From positions 1 through 64,000 of the forward strand of contig WEDG01006501.1 in assembly GCA_017591395.1 (NCBI GenBank): a DNA stretch of 64,000 nt, in the 5' to 3' direction. How positions within the stretch are numbered: the first letter of the stretch is position 1; the number at the start of each line of letters is the position of its first letter. Under the pieces are notes generated by a model. That model did no database searches and was not told where the DNA came from. It was given only the letters and a program-made list of their open reading frames with translations. The translations under genes were made by a program, and so were the position numbers. Positions 1 through 13,329 of this stretch are shown piece by piece. This DNA comes from Schistocephalus solidus (lineage: Eukaryota; Platyhelminthes; Cestoda; Diphyllobothriidea; Diphyllobothriidae).

Positions 1-2080
1 GCGTTGGTCTGCTTTTAATCTGCTCTCAATTGGGGAAGGAGAAGTCACAACAAAGGATGAATACTGCATGCTTTTAGGAAGTCTGGCTGCTGAATATTGT
101 TGCAGCTCTAACCCATTTATTGAAGAATATTTATAATTATAATGCATTTGCATAGAGGTAAGAGTTGGTGGAAACACAAAGCGCTCAGGATTAATCTGGG
201 AAAATAATTAATGCCATGGTTGGGAGTTGAACTTTTGCAGAGAAAATACGTGTTGTGACGACCTACCCTTCGTAGCATTTAAACGGTGGTCTGGTAAATA
301 AACTCGTGTAAAACAGAAAGGATGGCAAAGATATATTCACTAAATTTCCTCCTGCTGGCGGCAAAGCTGATAACTTACATTTAATGTAACCCATGAAAAA
401 AATGCATGGGGTGTTTGGGGTCTTTACAGAAAATCAATTGGGTGGAGAAGAGTTGTAACTTGAGCAAAGTGGCTGATCTGGGAAGAGGTGCATTTTGGTC
501 ATCTAGATAAAACACCCGTAACAGCGACTCAACAAAATATATTACATGTGAAACAGGCTCCTTTAAGCATACTTATAGAGTTGCAAAGAGATTGCGATCC
601 AGGCTCAGTAGATGGTGGGTGCATTTCTTTTTAGTGGGAGTTAAAACCGGCTCATGCACCTTACTGCTGGGTCATTCAGCTTCAAACAGAAACAGTTATA
701 CTTGATGCATAGACGTATGATGCTGTTGCTGGATGATCAAACAAGGAGTTATAGAAAGCTCGTGAATTTTTAAGGACAGAAGTCGAAGAATTGAAGTCGA
801 ATAAGGCTAAGATAATTTCACAAAAAATTGTTTAAAATCCGGATGTCCCGTTCTTCCTTTGTGGCTGCTCAAGCGAATCTGCTGGTGATACATTGTGAGT
901 AAGTGCAGAAGTTGACAATGTTCCCAAAATGGGTTTACCATTAGCTTAAGGGATGTTGTTTCGTACTGGAGAAGTAAATGGCATTGTCGACCAAAGTATA
1001 GCTATTCCTGATAATGATGCCTATGAACAAATCAGAGCACTTAGTCACTTAACGGATGTTTGACCGAGAGCGCAATTTCGTTATTAGAGGTTCTGAGTCC
1101 ACTTCTCTGATGAAAGGAAAGGGAATTAGAACCTTGACCTCCAGTGATCCTTTTCCGAGGCATACTCAAATTCCATTCTTTTAAAGATGGTGAGATGCGT
1201 TACATCGTTCCTGAGAAAGCATTCCGTTTCCAAGGGAAAGCCGGTGTTTTGTACGTGCTTATCATAGCTGAGACCTCTTAAAATGAATTCTTGAAATGTG
1301 GTGTTTTGGCGCACCTCCTACAACGGAGAATGGCTCTCCATGAAAAGCTCCTGCAGATGTGTTTTTCAGCCCGAGACCTCTAAACCGACAGAGAAGGTAC
1401 AAAATGTAGGGATGCTGAGAGCAGATCTGAACATGCAGAACCGAGACATGGAGAACGAATGGCTCAAAGAATGTATGAAATACAATTGATGAAGAGGCCT
1501 TTCTTGTGACAGACCCTGTAAATCATCAAGGTTGATCCTTATCGAGATGGAGGACACTAAATACAAAATGCCCAACTGCACAGGGTCAATAGCTGGTAGG
1601 TGCTCTTCTGGAACTCGGTTGACGACCACCATCAGGATGGCATGGTGGAATGGCTCCATGTCTTCTTCGGAGAAATGGAGTCGATCCTCTTTTCTTCACT
1701 CCCAAGAAATTGCAGGAGTCTATAGAGGAGCCAGTCTAGAATTGAGATGTTTGCATATCAATGATATGAGTCTCCTTTTGAAAGTAGACGGACTCAAGGC
1801 ACTAATCTCAGAACAGGCCCCGATGTCAGTGCCATTTATGGGAACGTGGCTCAAAGCCAAAATCAGCACTATGGTAAGAGGTTTGATAGATGGATACTAC
1901 AGCTCTTTTTGAGGAATGAGAGAAAAAGACTAGGAAGAGGAATTAGGATGGCCGTATACATTTTGGATAGGAGTCTCAGCAGTCAAACGGAAGGTGTTTG
2001 CCTGTGTTTCTGCTTGAATATGCATTTCTCTGGATAAAAAAGATTAAAAGGATTGCTCACCGAGCACTGAATTCTTGATG
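1..2080. other. Upstream DNA, no recognisable gene
   Basis: Purine-rich, moderately AT-rich sequence. All reading frames are short (about 126 codons at most) and none shows a domain I recognise. Short phrases look like decayed mobile-element coding sequence, but no motif is good enough to name. I see no RNA gene, satellite or inverted-repeat element here. Confidence 0.5.
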
Positions 2081-2330
2081 ATCTACAGACCACCGAGCAG
2101 AACAAATTTACGTGATGGAGTGCTCCTTCATTTTCCCTAGGGAAGTAGATCACCAGGAGGTGCTTATTGCTGGAGATTTTCAATGCACCTGGGGCTAGGA
2201 GAAAATCCTGACAGTTGACAGTGCACCGACCTCATTCAATAAAGCTAATGGTCTCTCGACCAGCCTCACAGGCAGATTAACAATGAGATTTAGATAGAAC
2301 AGAGAATCAATTGCCTGGACCTAAAATATT
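2081..2330 (+). pseudogene. Possible LINE endonuclease relic
   Basis: One frame reads EVLIAGDFQCTWG at about 2146-2190, close to the conserved VLIAGDFN(C)xW segment of apurinic-type endonucleases in non-LTR retrotransposons. A stop follows at once, after which the frame continues KILTVDSAPTSFNKANGL, plausible for the next segment. No reverse transcriptase motif was found nearby and other stops interrupt the frame. If real it is a very old dead fragment. The assignment rests on one short motif, so chance similarity remains possible. Confidence 0.28.
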
Positions 2331-5300
2331 TACGAAGAACTTTTCTTTACATTACAGTGAAATTGTATTCTTCACCCCTCAGTAAAATTAAGATATAGTA
2401 CATGCTTTTAACCGGAAGAGAGAAAGGGAGAGAGCCAAGCCAGAGAATATATGGAGAGCTGATTTTATCACGATGAAAGAACTGATGTCCCGTGAAGTAG
2501 GATTGTTGCTCAAGGGAATCTAGGAGGATTGGCAATGGTTTAAAGATGGACTGCTTGATCTGATCAAACTTTTTGTATCTTTGAGTTTAAAAGACTTACC
2601 CATGGAAGCTTGTTTTATAAGAGAATTAACAGGCATTTAAAGAAGAAAAGTAAAATGATGGCAAGTCATGTGGAAACCTCTCGAGGAATTTGTCACCAGT
2701 ACTTAATGCTGTCAAAAGATCAATCAGGCCAGGAAGAACTATAAATCCAGCAATTGTCAGCGGAAAATAGAAACTCTAAAATTGCACTCCATTATAACAG
2801 AGTCGATTAAAAACGTGATCACGGAACATGGATAAATAGTGTTGGATTCTGTTGACATTGCGAAGCTAGGCAAATGGGCTAAAATAAATAAATTGTGTGT
2901 TAAGACCAGAGGGGCCCCATAATTTACAAGCTTATTGTCTCAAAACAGCTAATTCATTGAATAGTTGCCCACTTGCACTATGTAAGCCGCAATATGAACC
3001 AGCAGAGAATGGAAGTAATTTGGTGGGCATATCAGATTCAGACGTTTACCATTGTTTTAAAAGAATAGTTCAGCAATCTTTGGCACCGGTCAACTGAGAA
3101 AAGCAATAAGGAAATATTTTGGTTTAAATCGGGGGCGGAGTTTGGCGAGCCGTCAATTTAAAATAACTAGTAAGAAAACAACTGTTTTTCTAAAAGTATC
3201 TAGATGCAATGGGTTATTGTGATGGTGATTTTGGCGACGTATGAAGATTCTGAATGCTCCTTGTCGGGTGAGAGATAATATAGCAGTCAGAGTTACTGTT
3301 TTATTACCACCAGTGGAGTACCAGAGTCGAGTGAGAGGACAGTAGGTCATGAGATCATCATCAGTTGAGTACTTGCTGGCTGCGTAGTCCCGCAATGAAG
3401 GGCAAACCATCAAGGACCGCCATTCGTCGGACTGACCTGGGAGCATTTTTCAGGGGTTTGCAGAATTGAAGAAATTATCGGGGTTGCAAGAGTTTTAGAT
3501 GCTGGTATATAAAGGGGACAAAAGTGCATGCAAATGTTGCTCTTCAGGAGAGAAATATAACTAGAGACCAATTTAAATATCTAAAGGGAGCTGCCTAAAA
3601 TACCAGTAGGAGGCCCTTTTCAAAAGATCAGAAGTTGCGAGTTTGGGAAGAAAACGAATATGGACTTATATACCCGTCTCATCTAAAACTAACTGGAGTG
3701 GAAGAAGAATGCTGCTGGCGCGATCATGAGATTTTCTTCCAGAGGAATTAAGAAAATCTGCATCGATACCTTTGAGAATTGGCATACTCCCGGTTCAGTG
3801 GTATGCAGGGCCGTCTTAGGGCCTGGCTACTATTTTAGATTACATCAGCCTGTGTTTGATGACTCTCCGGTTGCGCATCATAGCACGGGCGATCATTCGA
3901 TTGTGGAGGCCATCAGTCCCCAGCACAATGCGGCGCGCTTTAGATGTCGGCGTCTGGCCAGCTGGACATAGACCCGTCTGCGATTTTTAAGTTGGGAAGT
4001 GGCGGATCCCTAAGACTGCGTACGAGGACCAATTAGGGAGGGATGTTTCCCTGGTACCCTCGTGGGCGTGCCATTTCAGAAGGGCAGAAGGACCTCCGGT
4101 GCTCCTGACAAAACTCCTATCAATTCACATCTTTACGGTTGGCAGCTATAAACGCTGGCAGTCGTTCGCGGCACTTGTACGTACGTGGATTTGTAGATTG
4201 GTATGGAACTTTAAAGAAAACCTTATAGAGGCGTGTTCAGATCTAACCTGAATATAGATTTCCAGGCTATGTAGTTTAAGAGGGATTATCTACAGCTGGA
4301 CGATTTGCAGTGGGCTTTAGAGATATTCAATAACCTTAGTCATCTATCGCAAGCCATTTTGCTAGACTTAGTTTATTTCCTCTCGTTACTGGGCCAGCTT
4401 CGGCTCATGAAACCTACTGGATTGATTGTCGATTACGCCGCCCGGTATACCCTCAGGGTGCTGGCTTCTTTAGAATTAGCTGGAACCACTGCAGGAACAT
4501 CTGCGGGTGTCCCTCTAACAAAACTTACCCAGAGAGTTAGTCACGGTTATCCCGTCAGACGCTCTTCCCCTGGAGAGGGTCGGTGGAATGGGACGGGGCT
4601 CCTGGCGGGTGGTCGCCACAGAAATATGACACATTTTAAGTGAGCTGGATACTCATTTGCTGTTGTTCTGTATTGTATGAAGTCGGATCGATATCAAGGC
4701 CTACGATAGTTTTAAAGCTGAAGTGAAATTCCTACGGTTTTAAGGTTTTTATAAATCTGAAAACAAAATTAGCACCTGGTTTTGGATTAAAGGCGTTGCG
4801 TTTTAGCACTAGTCCACTGCGCACCGGCACTTACGGAAGGAACCATTAGATATAACTTTTTCACCCGATATGGCCTCATTTATTAGTCAGGTGGATCTGC
4901 AATGTACTGAGGTTTGCCAGCGCATGCGGAAGGTGCTTTATTTGTTTGAAATAATTTGTCGCGGAATATCAACATGGTTGCCATACGTTTGACTGAATTC
5001 AGGAATCGCTGGCGAAGTAGGGCGAGAATATCAATCGTCCGCAAACATCTCGGCATTGGACTGGGGCACATTTGGCGGATTTGCATCTAAAGTAGTTACA
5101 GTAGTGCGCAACGTAGCGGCCAGTTGTTAGAAAGCAATGGCTTAGATGCCGCTTTAAGGAATTACCGCAATGATTTTATGTGCCAAGGAATTTGGATTAG
5201 TTCTCTCAGTACTGGGGACATTCAACGGTGATATCTGCTGGCTTCCTCTCCGGAGGATGTCAGCGATCTGGACTCTCATCCAATTTGTTCCCAGTGAAAC

Positions 5301-8300
5301 ATTAGACCGACAGAAGAATTATAATTTCCCTTTAAAAATGTTTCTCAGGACCGCATGACCGCTTTTGACATTGCCACTTAGACTTTTCTGCACTCGATAC
5401 CGAATTTAACTTCCTAAAAGTAAGAGGCTAAAATGTCCTCATGGCTATGGAATATCCCACTTCTCTTAACGCTGCTTTATTCGCAATCGATGTGGACTCC
5501 ATCTTTTGCACAACGGGAATTCATTTTATCGTTATCTAGAAGTTGCAAAATGTCTTTTCCTTTGTCTGGATCTACACCGATGGATCGAAGGGAAGGTGTC
5601 ATCTTTCCTCCTCTCGTTCCTCGGCGCTAATCTATTATCATAGTCCTGGTCATGGCTATACCTACAAACCGCTGACAGAGACGTTTCAACAATCTCCTCT
5701 GATGCCGGTTCAAAGAACCCTATAACCCCACATCTTGCTTTTCTTCCAACGAAGATCCCTTAACGCGTTTTTCATCGCTAATAGCGAATGTCTTCGATCA
5801 AATAGCTTCATTGACTATGCCACAACCCATAGCCTGCTGCTGTCAGTGGCTTCTGTCTGTATAGTACGTTCAGGTCTTATTCTCGATATTATGTGGCTAT
5901 TCCTCAAAAGTCATGATATCTAGGGCCTTCTAATATGCTAACGCCTGAAATGCCAAGCAGCCTTTCTCTCAATGGATACCACACACAAATGTGTTTCTCT
6001 GAAATGAAATCCTAATTAAAGTTAACAGCAACAGCTTAGCTAATTGTAGACCGCGGCAATTTTACGTTTCGCGTCCTCGCCTTCCTCTCTACCAGTTTAT
6101 TTACACCCACCACTAGGTCTTCCTCCTTATAAACATTATTAGGCGTATTCTGCGTTCCACGGTGTGAGTCAGTATATTTTTCTCCCTCAGATGTAACGGT
6201 CCAGTCGTGAAAAGTTGGCTGTGGCTTTCGGTTGAGCTTAGATATTTTGTGCAACAGAGAACCTTGGGCTGATGCGCTTGGCTCTCGTCGACGGCATCGA
6301 TTAGGATCGTTTTAGTTTATATCGACTAAGATTCGGTAGATTGAAGAATGCGGCTGGGATTGTCTTCTTTGCGTTATATCGTCTCTTGCGCATTCCCTTA
6401 CGATTTTAGCATTTCTACGTTTTCTGGGAATTACTTGTTTCGTTTAGAGTCCTCTACTCGCACAAGCGACCATGCGTGAAAGCTCTGTTTATAAGCCTCC
6501 TTGTTATTCCGGCAATGAGAAAGTCAGCTCTTTGAGACTCTTTGAAGAAAGTTCCAGCGAAGCTCAGCGTAGCCAATATCAAAGGAATAATCGTGCAGGA
6601 GTTTTGTTGCGGAAATCGAGTTGGCGTGCAGATAGCTTCTCGGTAAATGTTTAGAACTTGTTAGAAAGATGATTTATTTTTCAGAGCCTTTATGTCTCAG
6701 TTAGTCCAGCCCAGTGACTAGAAAAGATAGTATATTAGATTAAGATTTCGTAATCTGGCGTGGTGCGGGCAATGCTTTTGTATGAGATTTCCCTCAAAAG
6801 GCTACACCAAGTGATCCCGCACATTGAATTCATTTGCTGTTTTCAGTCTCCTCCTCTTTAAAGCCAGAAATAAAAAGTTTTTAATTCCCGGCTTTGCTTC
6901 AATGTTAACAAAGAGATTGATGAAACAATGTTAAAAGCAAACCAGTTTTACAAGAATATTGATCGCTTTCCACGATGCATTTGCAATGCCTAGCCGAAGG
7001 CCTCCTAAAATTCATTCACACAAGACCCATTACTAATCAGATGCTTCTACCACGGTGCCACCGTTTTCTTCAAAGGCTGAAGCACAAAATCTGACAGAAG
7101 CGAGTGGGATCCGATCCGCCAAGTTCGTTATCGGTCCATGGGATTACACAAATGTTTAACTTGAAGCTTCAAAGGATCACGCGAGATAGGCGTTTGCGAT
7201 GATGTGCTCCAGAATGTCACTGGAATGCATTTTATAGTGAGCCACCCTCCGTTCTTCCCTAAAGTCCACACAAGTCATTCTTACTCGATTGCACATAATA
7301 ATTTCCATTCAGAGAGGATTTTGGCCAAAAGCCGAGATTGTTAGAGGTTTCTTCTTTACCAAACACGGTAACCCTTTATATGACCCATCCATCCCTTGGA
7401 GATCGTGACGCATCGCATCTCGTGAACATGCTCACTAACATTGGTTTTCGTTCCTACCACCGATGCTCGAAACAGTCATGCCAGCAATGAAAACTTCCAC
7501 TCAGTTTAGGACCAGCGACATCGTTCAAATTCGCTTAGTAAACAGATAAATCGAGTTGCACCACCTTGGGTGCAGTCAAAGTGCGCTTTCCAGTCTCGGG
7601 AATGGACTTATACTGCTGATGGAAAGCGCTTTCATTATTATTCCAGTCGTCTGGTTACAGCGGTGGACTGTTGACAATCATCACGTTGTCCATAGGCACA
7701 TCTTCTCTTGCTCGGCACTTTGAAAAGGCTCAATTTCGCGGCCACATATTACAGATTTTTGCTTATTCAGTCAACTGCTAAGCTCTTCCCAGCATGAGCT
7801 TCTAATCCCGATCATCGCTGGTGATTATGCATGTCACCTGGCTCAAATCTAATGCCAACATCCTCTTCGTGTTGAGATCCCTCTTGCTGCTTGGTCGTTA
7901 TCTGTTTTGATCGTCGGCAGGCTTTCGCGAATACTATTTGCGTCGCCATGGGGACCTAGCGTTTGAGGATGGAGTCGCTTTAGAGCTTTCGTGAATGCCC
8001 TTACCGAGTTTCATTACGTCGAAATCTTTTCTAGTATTCTTCGAAAGCGAAAGTCTTAGTGAGAGTCCTCATTTTCAGCTGAGGACCCTATTATAATGCA
8101 GTGTCCTTCAGGGGCATCGATTTCAGGGGTCCTCTTTTACTGCTTTACATTAATGGGGAGTTTAATCCAGCAGATAAACACTCCTCATTCTCTCATTTTA
8201 CATGCGGACTGATCTAAAAGGCTATGCGCCATATTCCTTCCTCCTATGGATCTGTCCGAGCCCAAACTGCTTGATGCTTAGAAGGAAATCCATGCACCAG

Positions 8301-11300
8301 ATTTGCTGGCTCTGCTTTCCGCATGGGCTCAAAGTGGCAATTAGATTCTCTCACCTTCGACCATCGTCGTTACATTTTGCTTTCGAGGCTTGACAGAATA
8401 CCACCGAGCGAGTGTGCTTTCAAGGCACCCTATCACTGAATGTTCGCATCGATCAAGGGACTAAAGGTTTAAGCTATACCTAATAAAATTTGGGTGCTCT
8501 GCCTCACGCAGATGCCAATTCGATTCAAAGCTGCCTCTAAGATTTTTGGGCTTTATCACTATGTATTTTCATATCTTCCTGAAATTCAAAGTTAAGACTT
8601 CATCAGAATTTTTCCCATTCTTGAACATTTGCTGTCCATTTTGGTTTATGACCGAGTGTAGCCGTTCCAAAAGTGAAAGGTCCCAAAGACATGTTTACTC
8701 GGAGCTCCTCCTCTCAAGCCCTTTCCAACTGCTCTCGTACTCGAATAGGTCTGTACCCTGCTCTCCGTTTGCCTGTAGATTTACGCGTTCGGAGACTGGA
8801 AGCTTGCTTCTGCCTCTATCGCCTTAATAATAATTATTGCCACTATGCACTGGATTCAGCTCTTATGCTCCGTTATTTGTCCCATGCAGTACCGACGTAG
8901 TTCTTCTTTGATTATACCACATCCTATATCGTCCACATCTAAACGCTCTCTGTTCTTTTAGCTTCCAGGTTTTGCTGCTGGACTAACCTGCCAATCGAGT
9001 TGTCTAAAGTTATATCAGAATGTGCTATCTATGCGTTAAGGCAGCTGTGCGCATCTAAACACTCGACTCGATTAACCTTTTTATCCCTCTTCCAGCTGAG
9101 CGGCTTTCCTCCATTGCACAAGAGGACGTCAGAGATTTAGAGGCTGTCTCAAATTTCATCTTCCATGCATCGTTCCCCACGAGACTGCCAATGAGTGTCT
9201 TCATAGCATATTACTTCGCTAGACTGGGTGGTCGCCAAACAATTATGTCATATTGCGTGCGCGTTTTGCGACGCACCTCCGTTTCAAATTCCGATGACTG
9301 CATCATCAGAATTACAATCTGATACTGGGCTGCTGCAGCCCCCTCCAGATTCATTATCGATTATCAGTGCAACAAAGCATCCCTGTGTAAAAGTATACTT
9401 TGATCTCTGCGCTCACTCCAATTATCGGATCTCCCGTTATCCTTTCATACTACGCTCGGAAGCAACCTACCATGCTGTTTCATATGCCCTGCGTGGGCAG
9501 AGTCACGGAGTTAACCCTACTCGGACTGTTGACGATCGTGTTTGCAGGTTACTCTGTTGGTGGTCGCAGAAATCACCAATTGTATATCGTGATGGCTTCT
9601 CTGACAGCTGCCATGACCTTCCACGATCCTCTACGGTCCTTTCCTCAGTTCGACCTGCACGGCTGAACGGATGGCAATGCGTACGGTTTCCCACGTCTAG
9701 AATCCTTGACGGTCCGCGCGCTTAAAGCCAGTCGATGCGCGTGGGGTAGCTGCTGTGCGCGGAAAAGTAGCCTCTGTCGTTGATGGAGTTTCTCGATGAG
9801 AAGCGTTTTGAACGCTCAGACGCTCTCATTGGCATGTCGGTCCTAGCTAACGCGTTTGTTTTTCACCTACGAACGACAATATCTCCTTAGGAAATTCAAA
9901 GCTCCGTTTCAAGATAAAACCTCTTCCGCCAAAAATGCCCAGAGATCTTTCCACTGTCTGCTCTTTTTATCTAGTCCGACCACGCTGATTTTGTCTAGTT
10001 TTCATCGCCAATAGCTGGCCACTGCTATTCAATGCGAGCTTAATTGTACGGCTTCGCATTTAATTTTAAATTTGGTTTTGCATCCAATGGCAGTGCGGTT
10101 CCGGATGCTTAAATAGAAACATATACCATCTGTCTATGGCTAATGAAGATTGTGTCAGTAGTGGCAGCTTGCACCTGGCCCACATATATCGATGACGCTC
10201 ATTTTACGACTTTGGTATATGTTATTGTTGTAAATGTTTATTCATCGACATAATGTATGAGATATGGAGCTCAATGGCGAAAAGGCTAATTCCCTCGAAT
10301 AAAGTGACTGAAGTGACATACCAGCTGAGAATAATTTCTGTTCAGCTGCGGTTTTCCTGATTGCTAACAGTGCATCCATTCCCCAATCAATATCTGGAAA
10401 ACTAAAAACCCCAAGTATTACGGCGTGTTTGCTCGGCAGATGTGTTTTACCTCCGTACTTGGTACATCATTGCGTGTGAAATCCGCTGTTCTGGAGATCT
10501 TTATAACGAGGCCACTATGCGAGGAACGTGACTTGGTTTTGGTGTTGTCCATTTGAAAAGCTGTGTTTGTAGAGAGATGCTTCTATTTGGCAATGATCTA
10601 TCCAGAGCCATAGTCAATGCCTTCTCCGTATGAATGGTGCGGTTCTCACCTCTATGTCGAGATTTGGATCCCCGTGTATGGGGAGTGAAATTCGTCCGTC
10701 CTGACAGTCCTGCGTCTGCTACCTGCTCCAGTTAATAAGGGCTCAGTTATGGCTCGCCACAGTCCGGGTTGCTGGAATGGTCTACATTCAGTGGACTTCG
10801 TCCATTTTCCTGGAATAGACTCTGCACATGTACAATCGTTTCTCATCTTGTCTCTCTCGATCCTCTGGATATGTGTTGGTTTTATTCACGTGCGTCGGCA
10901 TTTGCTAGAGGCTTTGCGCAGGTCTCCGGTCCCTCAATGTCTGCTCAAGTGTACGGGCATTTTATGGGGCTGAGAAGATTCGGCGTGGTTACCGTCAGAT
11001 TTCGCCGAATGATCATGGGAGTGGAGTGCTCGATTTTTACTGATTTTGCTGTCTTCTGTTTTCAGGATCATTTTCTCCCTAGCTCCTGAAGTCTGTTTTA
11101 AGTTCTGTTACCAGTTGTCCTCACATTTTACTGGTCCCTGGTAGGAGGCTGACCGGCTGAAGAAGCACGTCATAAGTTGTTATTTAATAGCCGGGACTTT
11201 CGAGCCAATATAAGGTGTACCTGCTGCTTGTGTGCCAAGACGGCTTTTCAACATTCTCAATCATACTCTGTGTTATTTCTAAGCAGATACCCCAATCGAA

Positions 11301-11978
11301 ACAACAATAGATTTTTCACCGCACGAGACTCCAGAGTATCATTCAGTGAAGCTTCAAACCCCAAAGGTCATGTTTTTCACCCTCCGGGGTTTCAGGGACA
11401 CCCTGAACTACCAGACAGAAAGCTGATATTTTTAGATAAAGATCTGTGCCTGCATCCTGCCTTTTTTATCAATGAAAGGTTTAATCATAAACTTTGATAC
11501 AGCTTTTATTGCTGCACTAAAATAACCCTTTAATGGTGCACTTGCTGCTTGAGTTTCATACATTGCCTTGGTTCTTTCAGAAAGTAAAACTTCCTCGGAC
11601 ACTCCGTTCGCTCGGATAGCTCCTAGACAACTTCAATTTGGACTAATAGCATCCAAGTCTGCCGATAAGTCACTGCCAGGCTTATTCCCGCTTAATAATT
11701 CCTCTGATGATGCCCTGTTAACCAGCATTTTAATAAACTTTTTATCATATGTTGCGTGCATCTGCGTTGAACGCCTTTACACACTCACCTCGCTGGTTTC
11801 CATAAACTGTTTCATTTGAACTGGATTGACATTTATAGGGCGTGCTGCTTTCGCTCTTTCGCAGTGTTGGAAATATCTCACGATTAATTTTTGCCGATTT
11901 TTAAGAGGTTGTGGATCACTGATTTACTTTTGTACAGACGGATTCTAAAGGCCCCATATTTGTTGAATTTGGGAAAAT
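2331..11978. other. Upstream DNA, no supported gene
   Basis: Nearly 10 kb in which I can support no gene. Many short open frames overlap on both strands (for example at 4305-4643, 5433-5725 and 9228-9725), but none has a recognisable domain or consistent splice signals. One phrase, VWIYTDGSKG near 5560, resembles an RNase H start but is isolated. No long simple repeats were seen. Confidence 0.45.
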
Positions 11979-12430
11979 TCAAGATATAGTTTCATCTGAG
12001 TCTGTTTTCTTTTTATAAATAGGCTTTTTCAGTGACTCAGAGGTTTTTTCTAAAGAGTTCGTTCGTTTTGTCTTTTTATTTTGCTTTATATTGTTTTCAT
12101 CGACCTTAACCGTTTCCTTGCGATATGTATGGTACGGCTCGCTGATGTTATCTAACTCATTTACATCGTGTTCTGAGGGTTTTCTTATCTTATGTTTGAT
12201 AAATACTGTTATTGTATCTGTAAGTAAGTCAAAGTTTCCTTTTAAGCTCAAAATTCTGAGATCGGGGTCTCAACATACATCTAAGAGCTCCAACTCTTCA
12301 TTGTTTACCGATCTCAGTAGTGCACTGTGTTCTTCAGATTGCTGCTCAGTGGTCCTTCTAGTTGAGAAGGACTTGCGTATTTCAAATAAGCTTTTGTTAA
12401 AATTAATTGACAAATTTTTAAAAAGGTGAG
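11979..12430 (-). pseudogene. Coding-like hydrophilic relic, unknown
   Basis: I do not recognise this. On the minus strand one frame runs across the interval with a single TGA between two open parts. It is hydrophilic and rich in Lys, Glu, Ser and Thr, with segments such as TRRTTEQQSEEHSALLRSV, KIRKPSEHDVNELDNI and SLEKTSESLKKPIYKKK, which look more like a decayed coding sequence than random AT-rich DNA. The downstream half has no ATG start (its first possible start is TTG), and I see no clear splice sites. It could be a retroelement gag-like relic, an exon fragment of a lost gene, or chance. It lies 0.9 kb upstream of the PLE leader. Confidence 0.25.
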
Positions 12431-12473
12431 ACAGATCATTATTTTCATGGCTTATACTTTTTTGTCCGCCAGC

Positions 12474-12545
12474 TGTCCGAGTGTGGCCGAGCGGTTACGA
12501 GCTTGAACCGGCTAGTTAAAATCCCAGCCGCATTGTTGAACTTTT
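12474..12545 (+). other. tRNA-like 5' half (Leu/Ser type)
   Basis: GTCCGAGTG followed by TGGCCGAGCGGTTA resembles the acceptor and D arm of type II tRNAs (Leu or Ser), including a box A. No T arm or box B (GGTTCGANNC) follows within a normal distance, and the acceptor stem cannot be closed. It is therefore a tRNA-derived pseudogene or SINE head fragment, not a working tRNA gene. Confidence 0.35.
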
Positions 12546-12889
12546 GTTCCATGTGGTAGGGTCATAGACGTTCACATTTCCCATGCCAGCAGGATCTCTA
12601 CTAGAATTCATTGATTTATAAAAAACAAATAAAAATTTCAAGTGCCTAGTATACTGGGCGCAAAGAAATCGCTTTTCCGGAATAAATGCAGTATTGAATG
12701 TTAATATGGAGCAAAAAACGAGCTAGCCTTTGAAGCGAGTTTATCAATACTTCTTCGTTCATTGACGATGCATGAACACTTTACTGACGGAGGACTGTCC
12801 TTTAAAGACAGTAGATGTTGGCCATAACATGGTTCCAAAGTAAACAGACTTAGCAACTTGGTTTATTTTCCGATATTGATTTTATGTGA

Positions 12890-13222
12890 GCTGCAGTGGA
12901 CGATGAAGTTAATGCCTATAGTGTGTTTGATGAGAACAATGTCTGTCAGCACTTTTCACATAATCCCTATGAAAAGTGTACAATATGTGATGACATTTCA
13001 ACGTATTTAGACGAGGCGTCACTTCCGACACACACCGATAACGGAAATATCAAAGCACTAGAAGACGAGCGAAATTCAAACAGGATTCAAACGATGCGCA
13101 GTAATATGGGCTTCATAAGCTTTTTTCCTTTCATTCAGAGCAATTGGCGCAACTGCTCTAGTTCCCTTTCAACACCTGTCCGGTCTTCTGTGCCTAAAAA
13201 TGTCCCTGGAAACAATAATTAA
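12890..13222 (+). other. Open frame after acceptor-like site, unknown
   Basis: I do not recognise this. The frame opens after an in-frame TGA at 12887 and runs about 110 codons. It begins next to CTGCAG, which would serve as a splice acceptor, and reads VDDEVNAYSVFDENN, then a Cys pair in EKCTICDDI, then hydrophilic sequence. There is no ATG at its start (a GTG is at 12896) and no convincing donor before the stop. It could be an orphan exon, a retroelement fragment or chance. The glypican exons start 5 kb further on and do not need it. Confidence 0.2.
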
Positions 13223-13329
13223 TCCCATAACGAAATAAAGGTAGCTGGAAATCTATGCGAAATCCAAGATTAAATAGGAAGTTTACTTCTGGCAGAATAG
13301 TTTTAACATGTTTTTTAGTATTTTGGATT

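Noticed and set aside
5433..5725. RNase H-like phrase VWIYTDGSKG
   Set aside because: The short match is isolated, with no downstream RNase H residues or neighbouring reverse transcriptase in any frame.
9228..9725. A 165-codon plus-strand frame
   Set aside because: No recognisable motif, overlapping frames are also open, and there are no splice or start signals beyond an ATG.
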